Below the pieces are notes generated by a model that saw nothing but the letters and a program-made list of their open reading frames with translations, ran no database searches and was not told where the DNA came from. From the NCBI GenBank assembly GCA_030613505.1, contig JAUWLW010000003.1, forward strand, positions 1-64,000: DNA of 64,000 nucleotides. The letters run 5' to 3'. Made by a program: the position numbers and the translations under genes. The stretch comes from Candidatus Zixiibacteriota bacterium (lineage in GTDB: Bacteria > RBG-13-66-14 > B26-G2 > WVWN01). Shown here piece after piece: positions 8,296 through 18,751 of the stretch. Position 1 is the stretch's first letter. The number at the start of each line of letters is the position of its first letter.

Positions 8296-9324
8296 TTACT
8301 TACCTCTCTTCAATTCGGCCATTTCTTTCTCGAGCTCCTTTACGCGTTTGAAGTACTTCTCTAAGAGGGCGATGCGGCCTTCGCGCTTCTTGACATCTTT
8401 TAAGGGGCGGGCCGGCCGGCCAAAAACGATCTCGCCGTCACGGAGCGATTTGGTAACGCCGCTCTGGGCCGCTAAGATCGCGCCGTCCCCTATTTCGATA
8501 TGAGGAACGATGCCCACCTGGCCGCCCAAAACGCAGTATTTCCCCAACACCGTCGACCCGGCTATTCCCGTTTGAGCCGCTATCAAAGTCCCTTCGCCGA
8601 TCTTTACGTTATGGGCTATTTGGATCAGATTATCGAGCTTGGAACCGCGGCCTATCCGCGTTTCGCCCATCGTCGCCCGGTCGATAGCGCAATTGGCTCC
8701 GATCTCGACGTCGTCCTCGATTACGACGACGCCGATTTGCGGGATCTTGTGGTGAACCTTCCCTTCGGTCGCGAAGCCGAAACCGTCCGAACCGATTACG
8801 GCCCCCGAATGTACGACACAACGGTCGCCTAGCGTAACTCGCTCCCGGATCGTCACGTTCGGGTATATCAGGCAATCCGCCCCTACGGCCGCCCCTCGGC
8901 CTACGTACGTCCCGGCGCCCAACGTCGTACGGTCGCCGATCACGGCGTCTTCCCGCACCGTCACGAACGGGCCCACGGCTACGCCCTCACCGATTTTCGC
9001 CTTTTCGTGAATATACGCGAGCCCCGACATACCCTCGGGAGTCTCGGTAGGCGGCGCGAACATTACGATGACCTTGGCAAAGGCCGCGTACGGGTTCGGC
9101 GTTTTTATTAGCGTTAAACCCGCGGCTTCGGTCTCGGGCGCGACGACCACCGCCCCCGCCCGCGTCGTTTTCAAAGCCGCCCTGTACTTGGGATTGGTAA
9201 CGAAGGTTACTTCGTCGGGACCGGCCTCTTTTATACCGTTAACGCCCCGCATCACGGCGGCGCCGTTACCCGCCACCTGACCACCGACCGCCGCCGCGAG
9301 TTCGTCGACCGTATATTCCGGCAT
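8296..9324 (-). CDS. lpxD: UDP-3-O-(3-hydroxyacyl)glucosamine N-acyltransferase LpxD
   Basis: 342 aa, the standard length. It has an N-terminal uridine-binding domain ('KYRAAL', 'NPYAAFAKV'), then hexapeptide repeats over ~110-300 including 'IGSDGFGF' and the catalytic His in 'IQIAHNVKIGEGT'. The C-terminal helix ends with an acidic and basic coil. It adds the second acyl chain in lipid A synthesis. Ten bases separate it from lpxC/fabZ. Confidence 0.95.
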   Translation of the reverse strand: MPEYTVDELAAAVGGQVAGNGAAVMRGVNGIKEAGPDEVTFVTNPKYRAALKTTRAGAVVVAPETEAAGLTLIKTPNPYAAFAKVIVMFAPPTETPEGMSGLAYIHEKAKIGEGVAVGPFVTVREDAVIGDRTTLGAGTYVGRGAAVGADCLIYPNVTIRERVTLGDRCVVHSGAVIGSDGFGFATEGKVHHKIPQIGVVVIEDDVEIGANCAIDRATMGETRIGRGSKLDNLIQIAHNVKIGEGTLIAAQTGIAGSTVLGKYCVLGGQVGIVPHIEIGDGAILAAQSGVTKSLRDGEIVFGRPARPLKDVKKREGRIALLEKYFKRVKELEKEMAELKRGK

Positions 9325-9344
9325 AGTGGCTACCCCGGCGGGCG

Positions 9345-9887
9345 CTATTTGCTTATACCCGCTTCTTCGTTCAACTCGTTTATTATATCTTCCGTAACGT
9401 CACTTTTTTCGTCGGCGTAAAGCAAAATCGCCGCATAATCGAAAACGACTTCGTAGTCTTCCTTCACAGCGTACGATGCGATTTTCTCGTAAACCTTTTT
9501 ATACACCGGCTCGAAGGCGTCGCGTTCGATCCGTTTATACTTCGCTAGTACCGAACTACGGAAATCAAGGGCTTCCTCGTACGTAACCTTATACGCGTCT
9601 ACCGTTTCCGCCTTGGCCTCGGGAGTCAACGGGCCGTCCGATTTCTCCTCCAACGCCTTCAATTTCTCCTGGTACTCTTCCATCTTGGCGGCATCTTCGA
9701 CGCGGGCCTCGTCTATTTTATTCTTGGCCTCGTCCCGGGCTTCCTTGAATAGAACGTACTCGTCCACTACCCGTTCCATATTAACGTACGCGTACTTAAA
9801 CACCTTATCATCTTCGGCCGCGTTTACGACAACCGGCGCGGCCAACGCCGCAACCAACGTTAAAGACAAAAGCCATCTTAACCGCAT
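9345..9887 (-). CDS. Periplasmic chaperone Skp/OmpH family
   Basis: 180 aa. It has a signal peptide ([23 protein letters not shown]) and then 'FKYAYVNMERVVDEY', the typical Skp opening. A charged coiled-coil arm covers residues ~45-125, and the C-terminus folds back as a strand. ATG 9887 is chosen because AGGAG precedes it and the longer form would spoil the signal peptide. Skp-family proteins carry outer-membrane proteins across the periplasm. The skp-lpxD-lpxC-lpxA order is a conserved arrangement. Confidence 0.88.
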   Translation of the reverse strand: MRLRWLLSLTLVAALAAPVVVNAAEDDKVFKYAYVNMERVVDEYVLFKEARDEAKNKIDEARVEDAAKMEEYQEKLKALEEKSDGPLTPEAKAETVDAYKVTYEEALDFRSSVLAKYKRIERDAFEPVYKKVYEKIASYAVKEDYEVVFDYAAILLYADEKSDVTEDIINELNEEAGISK

Positions 9888-9924
9888 CGCGTCCACTCCT
9901 CTTGGGATCCGGAGCTCCAATGAC

Positions 9925-11148
9925 CTAATCCTCGCGGCCTCGTTTCCCGAGCCACGCTTCCAGACCCACGATCGACAAGTAAAAGTCGAACATCTCCTCT
10001 TTCAACTCGCGGGACGGCGAATCGCCCCGACGGCTATATTCCAACGCGACATCGAGTCGACTGTTCTCGTTGTTTCTGAACAGGTATCCCGCACCCACCG
10101 CTACACCCGTTTTGGCGAATTCGCCGTGCTCGGTAGAATACCAAGGCACGTACGACACGCCGGCACGGAAAGGCATCCGCCACAGGAAGAAAGATTTCCG
10201 AGCCGCCGTCAACCGCCCTTCGGCGCCGGCGTGAAACTCGACGGTATCGCGATAACCCAAACCCTCGCCGTCGACGGCAAACCGCGACCACGCCGTATAG
10301 CGCACGTCCGCGGCAAACCGGCCGCGCGGGCCGACGACGTACGCCGCCCCCAATCCCGCCGACCACGGCATCGCGAACCGGTGATCTTCCTCGTACTGCG
10401 TAGCGTACTCCGTAAAAACTGTTTCGTGCACGCGGTGGGTGCTGAATACCTCCAACTGCGCGCCCACCGAGAACTTATCCGTTACTAAATAGCCAGCCCC
10501 CAGAGCCCCCTTTACGCCTTTATATGCCGCCTCCAGGGTCTCCTCGATGCGTGAATAACCCTTTTCTTTGAATTCCTTGGTATATATTTCCTTGGGCGCG
10601 CCGAAGTCGTAGCCGGCAACGCCGCCCACGTACCACCGTTCGCCAAGGCGGCCCGCCAACCCCGCCGAAAACGAATAGACGGACCCGGTACCCTTGCGCC
10701 GACTAGTCCCCACAACCACGCCTTCGTATTCGAGCGGCCTCGTCAATTCGTAATTCTGGTTGAGCTCCTGGCGCAAGGCAAGCGACAGGGCGAGTGAACT
10801 CGACACCGGTATCGCCAATTCCGCCCGAGGTATGTCGTACGTAATTTCTACGCTCCTCCCCGCCGGCGTCTCGTACGAGTTGTACCCCCGGTACAAGGTG
10901 ACGCTAAAAACCGCACGCCCGTACGAAGCCGGTACCGCCGGGTTCGCGCCGTTAACGTTCGAACCGTCGAATAGACCTAACGCCGCGCCCCCCATACCGA
11001 CCGCGCGCGCGTCAAGGTCTATACCGGGCTCTCCCGGCGTACCCGCAGCCAAAATCGTATTGGCCAACGCCGGGCAAGCGACGAGTGCGAGCGCCGCCGA
11101 CGCAATAAGTACGATATATAATAACATCCTTTTCGAATCGGCCGCCAC
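9925..11148 (-). CDS. Outer-membrane beta-barrel protein, unassigned
   Basis: ~407 aa. GTG 11148 is preferred (GGAG at 11157-11160, eight bases upstream). The signal peptide ends 'LVACPALA'. The mature start 'DLDARAVGMGGAALGLFDGSNVNGANPA' is like FadL/PorV-type barrels, in which an 'ARA-GMGGA' box begins the barrel. Alternating amphipathic strands with Y/W girdles follow to the C-terminus. It may be a transport or secretion-linked barrel. It overlaps or abuts the upstream lipoprotein gene, so they are probably coexpressed. Confidence 0.75.
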   Translation of the reverse strand: MAADSKRMLLYIVLIASAALALVACPALANTILAAGTPGEPGIDLDARAVGMGGAALGLFDGSNVNGANPAVPASYGRAVFSVTLYRGYNSYETPAGRSVEITYDIPRAELAIPVSSSLALSLALRQELNQNYELTRPLEYEGVVVGTSRRKGTGSVYSFSAGLAGRLGERWYVGGVAGYDFGAPKEIYTKEFKEKGYSRIEETLEAAYKGVKGALGAGYLVTDKFSVGAQLEVFSTHRVHETVFTEYATQYEEDHRFAMPWSAGLGAAYVVGPRGRFAADVRYTAWSRFAVDGEGLGYRDTVEFHAGAEGRLTAARKSFFLWRMPFRAGVSYVPWYSTEHGEFAKTGVAVGAGYLFRNNENSRLDVALEYSRRGDSPSRELKEEMFDFYLSIVGLEAWLGKRGRED

Positions 11149-11153
11149 TATCA

Positions 11154-12467
11154 CTACTCCGTCGGCGCGTACCACGGTTCCGGCGGCAACGTATACTCGA
11201 TCTCCAGGAACGGTCTCCGGGCCGGGTCGCCGTTGTCTTTGGCCGCGAAACGTGGGAAAGCCTGCGCCGTGCTCTCGTCGGGCGCTTTTATGACGAGGCC
11301 GTAGTTGGGGTGCTTACCGGAGATCCACTCTTGGACGAGGGAGTTAACGTATAGGTCCACGTAACCCGGCGGTTCTTTCATAAACTCGCGGTCAATATAA
11401 GCGTAGTTATCGTGGAACTTCTGGAGCTCGAGTACATCCTGCTTCGCGCCCTCCTCGAACGCGGCAGTCAAGCGGTACACGGCGATACGAACGCGTTCGT
11501 CCCTGGCGGCAGGTAGATAAAAAAGGCGGAGCCGGGCCCGGGCCACCGACGCCGTCGCCGGGATACCGGTAGCAGCCGGTGAAAGGTTAAAATATAGCAA
11601 CACGCGGCGGGCGTAGCCGTTAAAAGAGCCGAAATCTAAGAACTCGTCGTAGCCGTGAACCTCGCCGCCGCCGAATTCGCCGCCGTACTCCGTTATGAAA
11701 CAATCCTTTTCGGGTAAAAGGACGCGATAAACTTTCTCGCCCTCGTCGTCTACGTAGGCGATCTCGAGGCGGGGCGCGTTAACCTTGCTGTACTGGTTGG
11801 TGGAGTAAAATTCCTTTATGCCCGCCCCAGCCGACTCCTCCTCGTCCTTCAACTTTAAAACGACGCCGTAATTACGGTACGGGTTAGCAAGCCACTCCAG
11901 CCCCAGCGCGGTAACGTCGAAGTTTACGTACTGGCGCTGGTACGAAGGTCGACCGATGACGGCATCGGCCACGGCGGGCCCATAGTCGCCGCCCTCTACG
12001 CTCCAATTCTCCTTGCGGCTCGCCCGCCACCACGTCGCGCGGTCCTCGTCGAAGTCGCGCCGGAGCGGCCGTACTTCGATAGTTACGTCGCCCTCGGCGT
12101 AAATATCGTCGTTCAAGCTGCCTGAAACGCGAAGATACGGCAAACTTAGGAACACGCCGCGGATTTTACTAATGGATACCTCTTTCGGAACGTCCCCAAC
12201 GTCGAAGTGTAAAAGGGTGCGGCTCCGAAACCGGTCGGGCGCGCCGTAACTCCCGACGGCCAGACGGTAATGCCGGCCGGTGGGGGCAAAGATGTCGTAA
12301 AAAGTGTCGCGCCACCCGACGTCGGCGGGATATAACGTTACTTTCTTAACCGGCCGATCCGGCGGTTGAAACCCTACCGGGTCGCTGGTAGGAGCGCCGC
12401 ACGACAACGCGACGAGTATACCCGCCGCCCAAAAAAGGCGGCGCGAAATTGAACTACCTTTCGTCAT
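11154..12467 (-). CDS. Lipoprotein with two DNRLRE-like domains
   Basis: 437 aa. The lipobox is 'LVALSC' near residue 23. Two similar halves follow, each with the DNRLRE-type pattern: 'LLHFDVGDVP', 'WLANPYRNYGVVLK', 'PRLEIAYVDDEG' in the first, and 'LLYFNLSPAATGIP', 'WISGKHPNYGLVIKA', 'PFLEIEYT' in the second. These beta-sandwich domains are usually found on large secreted proteins. The protein is probably anchored at the outer membrane. Its stop nearly overlaps the start of the barrel gene. Confidence 0.75.
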   Translation of the reverse strand: MTKGSSISRRLFWAAGILVALSCGAPTSDPVGFQPPDRPVKKVTLYPADVGWRDTFYDIFAPTGRHYRLAVGSYGAPDRFRSRTLLHFDVGDVPKEVSISKIRGVFLSLPYLRVSGSLNDDIYAEGDVTIEVRPLRRDFDEDRATWWRASRKENWSVEGGDYGPAVADAVIGRPSYQRQYVNFDVTALGLEWLANPYRNYGVVLKLKDEEESAGAGIKEFYSTNQYSKVNAPRLEIAYVDDEGEKVYRVLLPEKDCFITEYGGEFGGGEVHGYDEFLDFGSFNGYARRVLLYFNLSPAATGIPATASVARARLRLFYLPAARDERVRIAVYRLTAAFEEGAKQDVLELQKFHDNYAYIDREFMKEPPGYVDLYVNSLVQEWISGKHPNYGLVIKAPDESTAQAFPRFAAKDNGDPARRPFLEIEYTLPPEPWYAPTE

Positions 12468-12510
12468 CGGGAATATACCAAAAGCCGCTTCCCGCGGCGC
12501 TACGGTCTAG

Positions 12511-12540
12511 AAATTATCATAATTCGGGACGACGTGTCAA
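12511..12540 (-). promoter_or_regulatory. Sigma-70-like promoter with extended -10
   Basis: On the minus strand TTGACA is followed after 18 bases by TAATTT, with TG one base before the -10. It is well placed for the lipoprotein gene starting at 12467. Confidence 0.5.
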
Positions 12541-12545
12541 CGTCG

Positions 12546-12569
12546 AAAAGCCGGGGCGTGACGCCCCGG
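12546..12569 (-). terminator. Probable terminator hairpin
   Basis: An 8-bp GC stem (ccggggcg / cgccccgg) with a 3-base loop lies downstream of the NHL lipoprotein stop at 12613. On the minus strand it is followed by CTTTTC, a short T-run, so efficiency is uncertain. Confidence 0.5.
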
Positions 12570-12612
12570 TAAAAGCATCGCTTGGTTTGGAACTTTGGAA
12601 CTACTATCAACG

Positions 12613-13545
12613 TTAACGGAAGTATTGTACCCAGCAGCAATAAGCGTCGACGACGTAAATAACGCACCGTTCGTTTATAGTTATACCGTACGGGTTAATA
12701 AACTCGCCCCTTCCAACGCCGCCGGAACCGAACTCCCCGACGAAACTCCCGTCCGACGTAAAATACTGGACGCGCCTGTTGCCGTTATCGACGACGAACA
12801 CGGTCCCGCCGTAGCCGACCGCGACCGCCATAGGCCCGTCAAACTCGCCGGGGCCGGAGCCGCTACTACCCCAACCGCCGAGGTAAGAACCGGTCGACGT
12901 GAAATATTGAACGCGGTCGTTCCCGGTATCGGCTACGTACACGTTACCGCGGGGCCCGAAGTTAATACCCAACGGCAACTGGAATTCGCCGGCCTCTTCG
13001 CCCCACGCGCCCCATCCTCCTATATACTTTCCCTCGGCGCCAAAATATTGTACGCGGCCGTCGTAATCTATTACATATACCGCCCCCCCTGGTGAAACGG
13101 CTACCGCCGCCGGCCCGACGAAGTGGCCTTCGCCTTCACCGTACGAACCCCAAGAACCTAACAAGCTACCCGCGCTGGTAAAATAAACGATGCGGTTCTT
13201 ACGCTGATCGCCGACATAGACGACGCCGTTCGGCGCAACGGCTATGCTCCTCGGTGACCACTCGTTGGGCAATAAATCCCATTTACCCAGGAAACTACCC
13301 GCCGGCGTAAAATATTGAACCCGGTAATTATACGTATCGGCTACGTAAACGTCGCCGTTAGGGGCAACGGCTACGCCGTACGGTTTGTAAAACTCGCCGT
13401 CGTCGTGTCCCGGGCAACCCCACCTGGCGATAAACGCCGGCACCTTGCCCTTGACGTCGCCGAGCGGCGTTTCCTCGGAACACGCCACAATAACGACGAC
13501 AGCGGCCACGGCCCCCAATTTAAGAAACGTAATTACTATTTTCAT
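12613..13545 (-). CDS. NHL-repeat lipoprotein
   Basis: 310 aa with a lipoprotein signal ending 'VVIVAC-S'. The rest is about six NHL repeats of ~45 residues, recognisable from 'PYGVAVAPNGDVYVADTYNYRVQYF' type cores (each with G-V-A-V, V-Y-V-D and R-VQYF) and 'G-FLG-WG' linkers, giving a six-bladed propeller. NHL propellers act in binding, and some are lyases; no catalytic evidence is visible here. A related secreted NHL gene begins at 63713. Confidence 0.85.
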   Translation of the reverse strand: MKIVITFLKLGAVAAVVVIVACSEETPLGDVKGKVPAFIARWGCPGHDDGEFYKPYGVAVAPNGDVYVADTYNYRVQYFTPAGSFLGKWDLLPNEWSPRSIAVAPNGVVYVGDQRKNRIVYFTSAGSLLGSWGSYGEGEGHFVGPAAVAVSPGGAVYVIDYDGRVQYFGAEGKYIGGWGAWGEEAGEFQLPLGINFGPRGNVYVADTGNDRVQYFTSTGSYLGGWGSSGSGPGEFDGPMAVAVGYGGTVFVVDNGNRRVQYFTSDGSFVGEFGSGGVGRGEFINPYGITINERCVIYVVDAYCCWVQYFR

Positions 13546-13567
13546 CGCGCCCCCCTTTAACTTACTG

Positions 13568-14800
13568 CTACTTGGCCGCGCCGACCTCTTCGAGGACGTC
13601 CGCGCCGAGGACCGCGGCCAAGCGCTCGAGCCCCAAATCTATTTCATCTTTGGTAATCACGAGCGGCGGCGCCAGGCGTATTACGGTATCGTGGGTCTCT
13701 TTGACCAACAGGCCGAGGCGCAACAGCGCTTCGCAGAACCGCCGCGCGCCGCCGGCCTCCTCTTTCAATACGATCCCGGCCCATAGACCCTTACCTCGTA
13801 CCGTGTCCACGTAGTTACTTTTTATCTTGCGCAGCTCGTCGAGGAGGTACCCGCCCAGCTCGGCCACGCGGCCACACAGGTCTTCGTCCACGATAACCTT
13901 GAGCGCCTCCCGCGCGACGGCGCAACCCAGCGGGTTGCCGCCGAAGGTGGAGCCGTGGTCGCCGGGCTCGAAGACGTCCATCACCGCGGCGTCGCTCAGC
14001 GCGGCCGAAACCGGGTACATCCCGCCCGCTAGCGCCTTGCCCAAAACGATTACGTCCGGCCGTACGCCCTCGTGCTCGCAACACAGCATTTTACCGGTTC
14101 GGCCGAGGCCGCTCTGTATCTCGTCCACGACCAGGAGGACGCCGTTTGCGGCGCAAATTTCTCGCGTTGCGGCCAGATAACCTTCAGGCGGCACGACGAC
14201 GCCACCTTCCCCCTGCAACGGCTCGACGAGGAGGCCTACGGTGTTGGGCGTTATAGCGGCCTCGAACGCCCCCAGGTCGCCGTACGGTATTAGCTTGAAG
14301 CCGGGAGCGAAGGGGCCGAAGCCGTCGCGGTATTGGGGCTCGGAGGAAAAGCCGACGATGGTCGTCGTCCGGCCGTGGAAGTTACCCTCGCAGACGACGA
14401 TCTCCGCTTCGCCGTCCGGCACCCCCTTTACCTTGTAGCCCCATTTTCGGGTCATCTTTATCGCCGTCTCGACGGCCTCCGCGCCCGAGTTCATCGGGAG
14501 TACTTTCTCGTATCCCAAAAGCTCGCAGAGCTCCTTCTCGAACAACGGGAGCTGGTCGTTGCGAAAAGCGCGCGACGTCAGCGTGAGCCGGGCGGCCTGT
14601 TTCTGCATAACAGCCACCAGGCGCGGGTGGCAATAACCCTGGTTTAGGGCCGAGTACGCGGCCAGGAAGTCGAGGTACTTTTCGCCGTCGACGTCGTAAA
14701 CCCAAACACCCTCGCCGCGCGTCAGCACGACGTCCAACGGTTTGTAGTTGCGAGCTCCCCATCTATCCTCGTACGATATCAGTTCCTTCGCGCTTACCAT
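13568..14800 (-). CDS. rocD: Ornithine--oxo-acid transaminase
   Basis: 410 aa class III PLP aminotransferase. It shows '[20 protein letters not shown]', '[13 protein letters not shown]', '[12 protein letters not shown]', the PLP lysine in 'LGKALAGG' and '[13 protein letters not shown]'. The N-terminal '[21 protein letters not shown]' and overall length fit RocD, which interconverts ornithine and glutamate semialdehyde. Acetylornithine aminotransferase is the main alternative, but the N-terminal pattern favours RocD. It lies 20 bases after selB. Confidence 0.9.
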   Translation of the reverse strand: MVSAKELISYEDRWGARNYKPLDVVLTRGEGVWVYDVDGEKYLDFLAAYSALNQGYCHPRLVAVMQKQAARLTLTSRAFRNDQLPLFEKELCELLGYEKVLPMNSGAEAVETAIKMTRKWGYKVKGVPDGEAEIVVCEGNFHGRTTTIVGFSSEPQYRDGFGPFAPGFKLIPYGDLGAFEAAITPNTVGLLVEPLQGEGGVVVPPEGYLAATREICAANGVLLVVDEIQSGLGRTGKMLCCEHEGVRPDVIVLGKALAGGMYPVSAALSDAAVMDVFEPGDHGSTFGGNPLGCAVAREALKVIVDEDLCGRVAELGGYLLDELRKIKSNYVDTVRGKGLWAGIVLKEEAGGARRFCEALLRLGLLVKETHDTVIRLAPPLVITKDEIDLGLERLAAVLGADVLEEVGAAK

Positions 14801-14820
14801 AATACGGCGTGAAACCTCCT

Positions 14821-16761
14821 CTATGCTTGTGCTTCCTTCAAGTAACGGGCCGAAAGGCGATGCGTACCGCCTTCCCGCACCGTTATGCCCCGCTCGTAGA
14901 AGTAATCCAAAAGGGCGGTCGCTTGCTTGCGCGACAGCTCGTGCATCTCCTTGTACTCCGCGGCACGGACGGTCCCGTGGCCCCGTAAGTATCGTACGAG
15001 TTCTTCCCTCTTCGTTTCCACGAAATCCGGCGTAGCTATAATCTTTTCGGGCAACATTACCAGCATGCCGCGGGTTAGCGCGAACTTCAACATCGTCGCG
15101 CCCTGGACGTAACCGGCCAGGTATTGCTCGACCTCCTCCTTACTTCGCATCGGTGGTCCGCTGTTCACCAATTCCTCCAACGCCGCCAGGGCCTCTTTGT
15201 GGTCGGGCGAGAGGGTGGGCACCGCGCCGGGCAGCCGATAACCGCCGCCGAAAGCCTCGAGTCGGCCTTCCGCCGCGAGCTTCTCGAGCAGGGCCGCGCA
15301 TCCTTCCGGCGAAAGCTCGTAACTCAACCTGGCCCGCACCTCCTCCCGCGGAACCGCCTCCCGGATCGGGTCCCGCGCGAGGGCGCTCCGCACCGCCGCC
15401 ACCGCGGCTTCGTTGATCGCCTCCAGGTCCTTGGCCGGAACGTACTCCGGGCATAGCCGCGCGGCCACGCCCTCGTCTACTAACTCGTCGAGTAATTCTC
15501 CCACTTCGGCGCGCGGAACGGTGGTAAGTACGCAAGCCAACTCGGCCGGCCGGTACGCGCGTTTTGGGCCGCGCGCGCGGGTGAAGAGGGTGCGGAGAAG
15601 GGCCGAGGGGTTCCCCTCCGCCGCCTCCAACTTCGCGAGGTCATCCAAAACCCACTGCTGCCGTCGATGGGGGGTAGGAAACGGGTCCAGGATCTTCCCC
15701 CCGCCCAAAAGCCGGAGGGTGGAAGGATCCCTTATTACGAAAGGTTCGTAGCGGATAGCCGCCATCGGCTCTTCAAGTACTAACTGGGCGAAATGACTCT
15801 CGCCCGCTTCGCCGACGTCGGCGTCGAGAAAAAGGAGTCGCCCCATAGCCTCCGCCGTCCCCTTGTTGAAGCGGACCCGCGAGCGGTGGCGTATCGGGCC
15901 GGCGTCCAGATTCAATTTTAAATCCAACCGTCCCGTCGGCGCGAGCAAACCGGGCTCCGCTAGCTCGTAGCCCCTTTGTATTTCCTCCTGGTCGACGCCC
16001 GCGACGTTCAGCGCGGCCCGCATACCCACCGTCACCACGTCGACGTTTTGAAGGCGGCTTTGGACGCCGCGAACGCGGACCTTACGGCCAAGCGGTTGAA
16101 TCTCCAGCTCGTCCTTGACGTGGACTTTGCCCGAAGCTACCGTACCGGCCACGACCGTACCGAAGCCCCGCATCGAGAATACGCGGTCGATCGCCATCCG
16201 GAAGGCACCCCCGGCAGGCCGCGGCGGGACCTTCGATAACGCGTCCCTGAGCGCCGAGCGGACCCCCTCGACCCCTTCGCCCGTGACGGAAGAGACCGCC
16301 ACGAGCGGGGACCCGTCCAAGAAAGTGCCGGTGAAAAATTTCGCCAGGTCTTCGCGGACAAGCTCGAGCCAATCGTCGTCGACGAGGTCCTTCTTAGTTA
16401 TGGCGACGACGCCGTTCTCGACGCCCAGGTGGCGGAGAATGGCGAGGTGCTCACGCGTCTGGGGCATAACGCCCTCGTCCGCGGCGACGACGAACAGCGC
16501 CAGGTCGATGCCGGCGACGCCGGCGACCGCGGTCTTAATAAAGCGCTCGTGGCCCGGAACGTCGATAAAGGTCGCGACGACGCCGTCGCCGAAATCGGCG
16601 TGGACGAAGCCGAGGTCTATGGTCATCCCGCGTTCTTTCTCTTCCGGCAGGCGGTCCGGGTCTTCACCCGTCAGCGCGCGCACGATGGCCGATTTGCCGT
16701 GGTCGACGTGGCCCGCGGTCCCGATGGTGTACGCGCGAGTTCGCTCTGTCTCCTCTACCAT
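14821..16761 (-). CDS. selB: Selenocysteine-specific elongation factor SelB
   Basis: 646 aa. The N-terminal EF-Tu-like GTPase has '[16 protein letters not shown]' (P-loop), 'DVPGHERFI' (G3) and 'TKKDL' (G4), and domains II/III run to ~residue 350. The C-terminal ~270 residues are winged-helix repeats ('[13 protein letters not shown]', '[17 protein letters not shown]') that bind the SECIS hairpin. It delivers Sec-tRNA to in-frame UGA codons, so the genome should encode selenoproteins; a candidate lies at 46143-46349. The predicted promoter implies an almost leaderless mRNA, and no ribosome site precedes ATG 16761. Confidence 0.95.
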   Translation of the reverse strand: MVEETERTRAYTIGTAGHVDHGKSAIVRALTGEDPDRLPEEKERGMTIDLGFVHADFGDGVVATFIDVPGHERFIKTAVAGVAGIDLALFVVAADEGVMPQTREHLAILRHLGVENGVVAITKKDLVDDDWLELVREDLAKFFTGTFLDGSPLVAVSSVTGEGVEGVRSALRDALSKVPPRPAGGAFRMAIDRVFSMRGFGTVVAGTVASGKVHVKDELEIQPLGRKVRVRGVQSRLQNVDVVTVGMRAALNVAGVDQEEIQRGYELAEPGLLAPTGRLDLKLNLDAGPIRHRSRVRFNKGTAEAMGRLLFLDADVGEAGESHFAQLVLEEPMAAIRYEPFVIRDPSTLRLLGGGKILDPFPTPHRRQQWVLDDLAKLEAAEGNPSALLRTLFTRARGPKRAYRPAELACVLTTVPRAEVGELLDELVDEGVAARLCPEYVPAKDLEAINEAAVAAVRSALARDPIREAVPREEVRARLSYELSPEGCAALLEKLAAEGRLEAFGGGYRLPGAVPTLSPDHKEALAALEELVNSGPPMRSKEEVEQYLAGYVQGATMLKFALTRGMLVMLPEKIIATPDFVETKREELVRYLRGHGTVRAAEYKEMHELSRKQATALLDYFYERGITVREGGTHRLSARYLKEAQA

Positions 16762-16769
16762 CGAACTTG

Positions 16770-16798
16770 AGTTTAGCTTAAAAGGCGTACGAAATCAA
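16770..16798 (-). promoter_or_regulatory. Sigma-70-like promoter for selB
   Basis: TTGATT and TAAACT are separated by 17 bases on the minus strand. The expected transcript start is within about two bases of the selB ATG at 16761. Confidence 0.5.
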
Positions 16799-16824
16799 CA
16801 TCCGCCGCCGGGTAAGCAACGTTG

Positions 16825-16853
16825 TTGAAAACGCGACCCTTTTCATATACAAT
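16825..16853 (+). promoter_or_regulatory. Sigma-70-like promoter
   Basis: TTGAAA and TACAAT are separated by 17 bases and followed by an AT-rich stretch. The site drives the gene at 16895 and is divergent from the selB promoter. Confidence 0.6.
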
Positions 16854-16894
16854 TTATAAAAAATACTACAACTGTAGCGAAAGTGGAGGCTCTG

Positions 16895-18688
16895 ATGTTG
16901 TTAAGGATGATTATCGCCGGCGTCGCACGCGTAACGTTGCTTACCGCCGCTATATTCCCCATTATAGCGCCGCCGGGGGCGGCCTGCGCCGATGCCGACG
17001 TCCTTGCGACGGTAGACGGCGCTCCGGCCGTAACGTGGGACGACGTCTATTTCTATTATCGCGACGCGGCCGGTACTGCGCCCCAAGCTGAAATAACGGC
17101 AAAAGAGGTTGCGGATACGGTCGACACGTTGGTTACGGCGGAAGTGATTTTGCGGGAAGCCGAGGAAAAAGGGTACGCCGACGAGGAAAGCCTCCAAAAG
17201 GGCTTTGCGGGGTACCGACGGAAACTGCTACGTGAAATGCTAGGCGAAGCGCTCGCCCGAGAAACGACCGTCGCCGAAGAGGAGGTCAGGTCGGCTTACG
17301 AAAAAGATACTGACCGTCGAACCTGTTCGGTGGTCGTGGCCAAAACCCGCGACGAGGCCAGGGCGGCGTACGACGAATTAATATCCGGCCGCCCTTGGGA
17401 GGACGTCAAAAGGAAATATTGCTTTACCGAAAAAAGCGGCGAAAGCGGCACGTACGGCAATTTCGCTCTGCCTTTCGATGGAACCGCCGTCGCGAGCGTA
17501 GTATACAACACTCCCGTAGGTAAATACGGGCCCCCCGTAACGCTACCTTTTGACGTTCGGTGGTACATCTACAGGGTCGAGGGTACGGTTCCAGGACGAC
17601 GCGATACGTACGAGGAAGGCCGCGACGAAATCGAGAAAGCCCTCGTAACGGCCGAGACGCTGGCACGGATGGAGCAACTAGTGGAAGCGCAGCGCCCCAC
17701 GCGCATCATTACCCGGAACGCGGAAGTCTGGAAGGACCTACAGGCGTTACCGGTTGAAGCGTTCGTAGAGAAATGGGGAAAGGAAGACGTTACGGTCTCC
17801 GAAGTCGAGGGCGTTCCGGTAAACGGCGAGGATTTCGTTGGCGGGATCTTGGACTACTTTTCTGTCGACGTCGATACGCTTGAAGCGTACCGGGACGACG
17901 ACCCGGCCGATTTCGCTTACGTAGCCGAACGCTTGTTGAAAAGACTGGAAGACTACGTTATTTTAGAACTCGAGGCGCGGCGGCGCGGGATTGACGAGGA
18001 CCCGGAATTCGCTCATCGCTATAAAAAATATCGGGCCGGCATTTTAATGGATTTCTTCTCCAATAAGGAGTTCAAGGCGAAACTCCCGGACATAACGGAC
18101 GCGGACGTCGAACGTTACTACGAGGTACATAAAGAGGAATTCGCTATATACGAACACGCCGAGGTCTATTTGCTGGTGGCTTCCGGGCGCGACGACGTCG
18201 AAGCCCTACACGGCCAAATCGCACGAGCCGATGACCCGGTAGGGACAGCCGCATCACACGCCGCGGCGCGCGCCGCCGTGACAGGAAGCCTGAGCGCGAC
18301 CGATACGGGACAGGAAGAATTCTACGGGGTCGTAAAGGTCATGCGTGAACCTCGCGTCGCGGAAGGGGAAGACCCGTTTGCCCCGGAGCTAAGGGTCCGC
18401 GTTTTCCCCTTCGCAGGAGTGAATCAGGTAAGCGAGGTTTTCCAAACGGCCGACGGCCGGTGGGCGCTCTACATAACGCTCCGCTACGAACCTTCCCGGC
18501 AACAAACGCTCGAAGATCCCGGCGTGGAGTTCGAGTGTTCCCGAAGAGCGTGGGCCGATTACTACGGAAGCGATGAAGTCGACGAATTATCGCGCCGCTG
18601 GCTGGCGTCGCTCCGAGAGAAACACAAGCTCGAATTCGCCCGCGAAAAGTTTGAGGAGGTCGCCGCCCGGTTAAACGCGTCGAAATAA
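16895..18688 (+). CDS. Exported parvulin/SurA-like foldase, large
   Basis: 597 aa. ATG 16895 is chosen because GGAGG sits five bases upstream; GTG 16883 would overlap that site. A signal peptide ends near 'PPGAACADA'. 'LATVDGAPAVTWDDVYFYY', 'LVTAEVILREAEEKGY' and a PpiC-like segment around residues 140-230 ('RDEARAAYDELISG--WEDVKRKYC') follow the SurA layout. A second similar N-domain-like half begins near residue 300 ('DVTVSEVEGVPVNGEDFV', 'LEARRRGIDEDPEF'). It probably assists outer-membrane protein folding. Isomerase activity is uncertain because the parvulin core is diverged. Confidence 0.75.
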   Translation: MLLRMIIAGVARVTLLTAAIFPIIAPPGAACADADVLATVDGAPAVTWDDVYFYYRDAAGTAPQAEITAKEVADTVDTLVTAEVILREAEEKGYADEESLQKGFAGYRRKLLREMLGEALARETTVAEEEVRSAYEKDTDRRTCSVVVAKTRDEARAAYDELISGRPWEDVKRKYCFTEKSGESGTYGNFALPFDGTAVASVVYNTPVGKYGPPVTLPFDVRWYIYRVEGTVPGRRDTYEEGRDEIEKALVTAETLARMEQLVEAQRPTRIITRNAEVWKDLQALPVEAFVEKWGKEDVTVSEVEGVPVNGEDFVGGILDYFSVDVDTLEAYRDDDPADFAYVAERLLKRLEDYVILELEARRRGIDEDPEFAHRYKKYRAGILMDFFSNKEFKAKLPDITDADVERYYEVHKEEFAIYEHAEVYLLVASGRDDVEALHGQIARADDPVGTAASHAAARAAVTGSLSATDTGQEEFYGVVKVMREPRVAEGEDPFAPELRVRVFPFAGVNQVSEVFQTADGRWALYITLRYEPSRQQTLEDPGVEFECSRRAWADYYGSDEVDELSRRWLASLREKHKLEFAREKFEEVAARLNASK

Positions 18689-18751
18689 CCCGGGCGCGCT
18701 ACGACCTCTTGTGCGCGTTCCCGTAGAGAAAAACGCCCTTCCGATATAAAC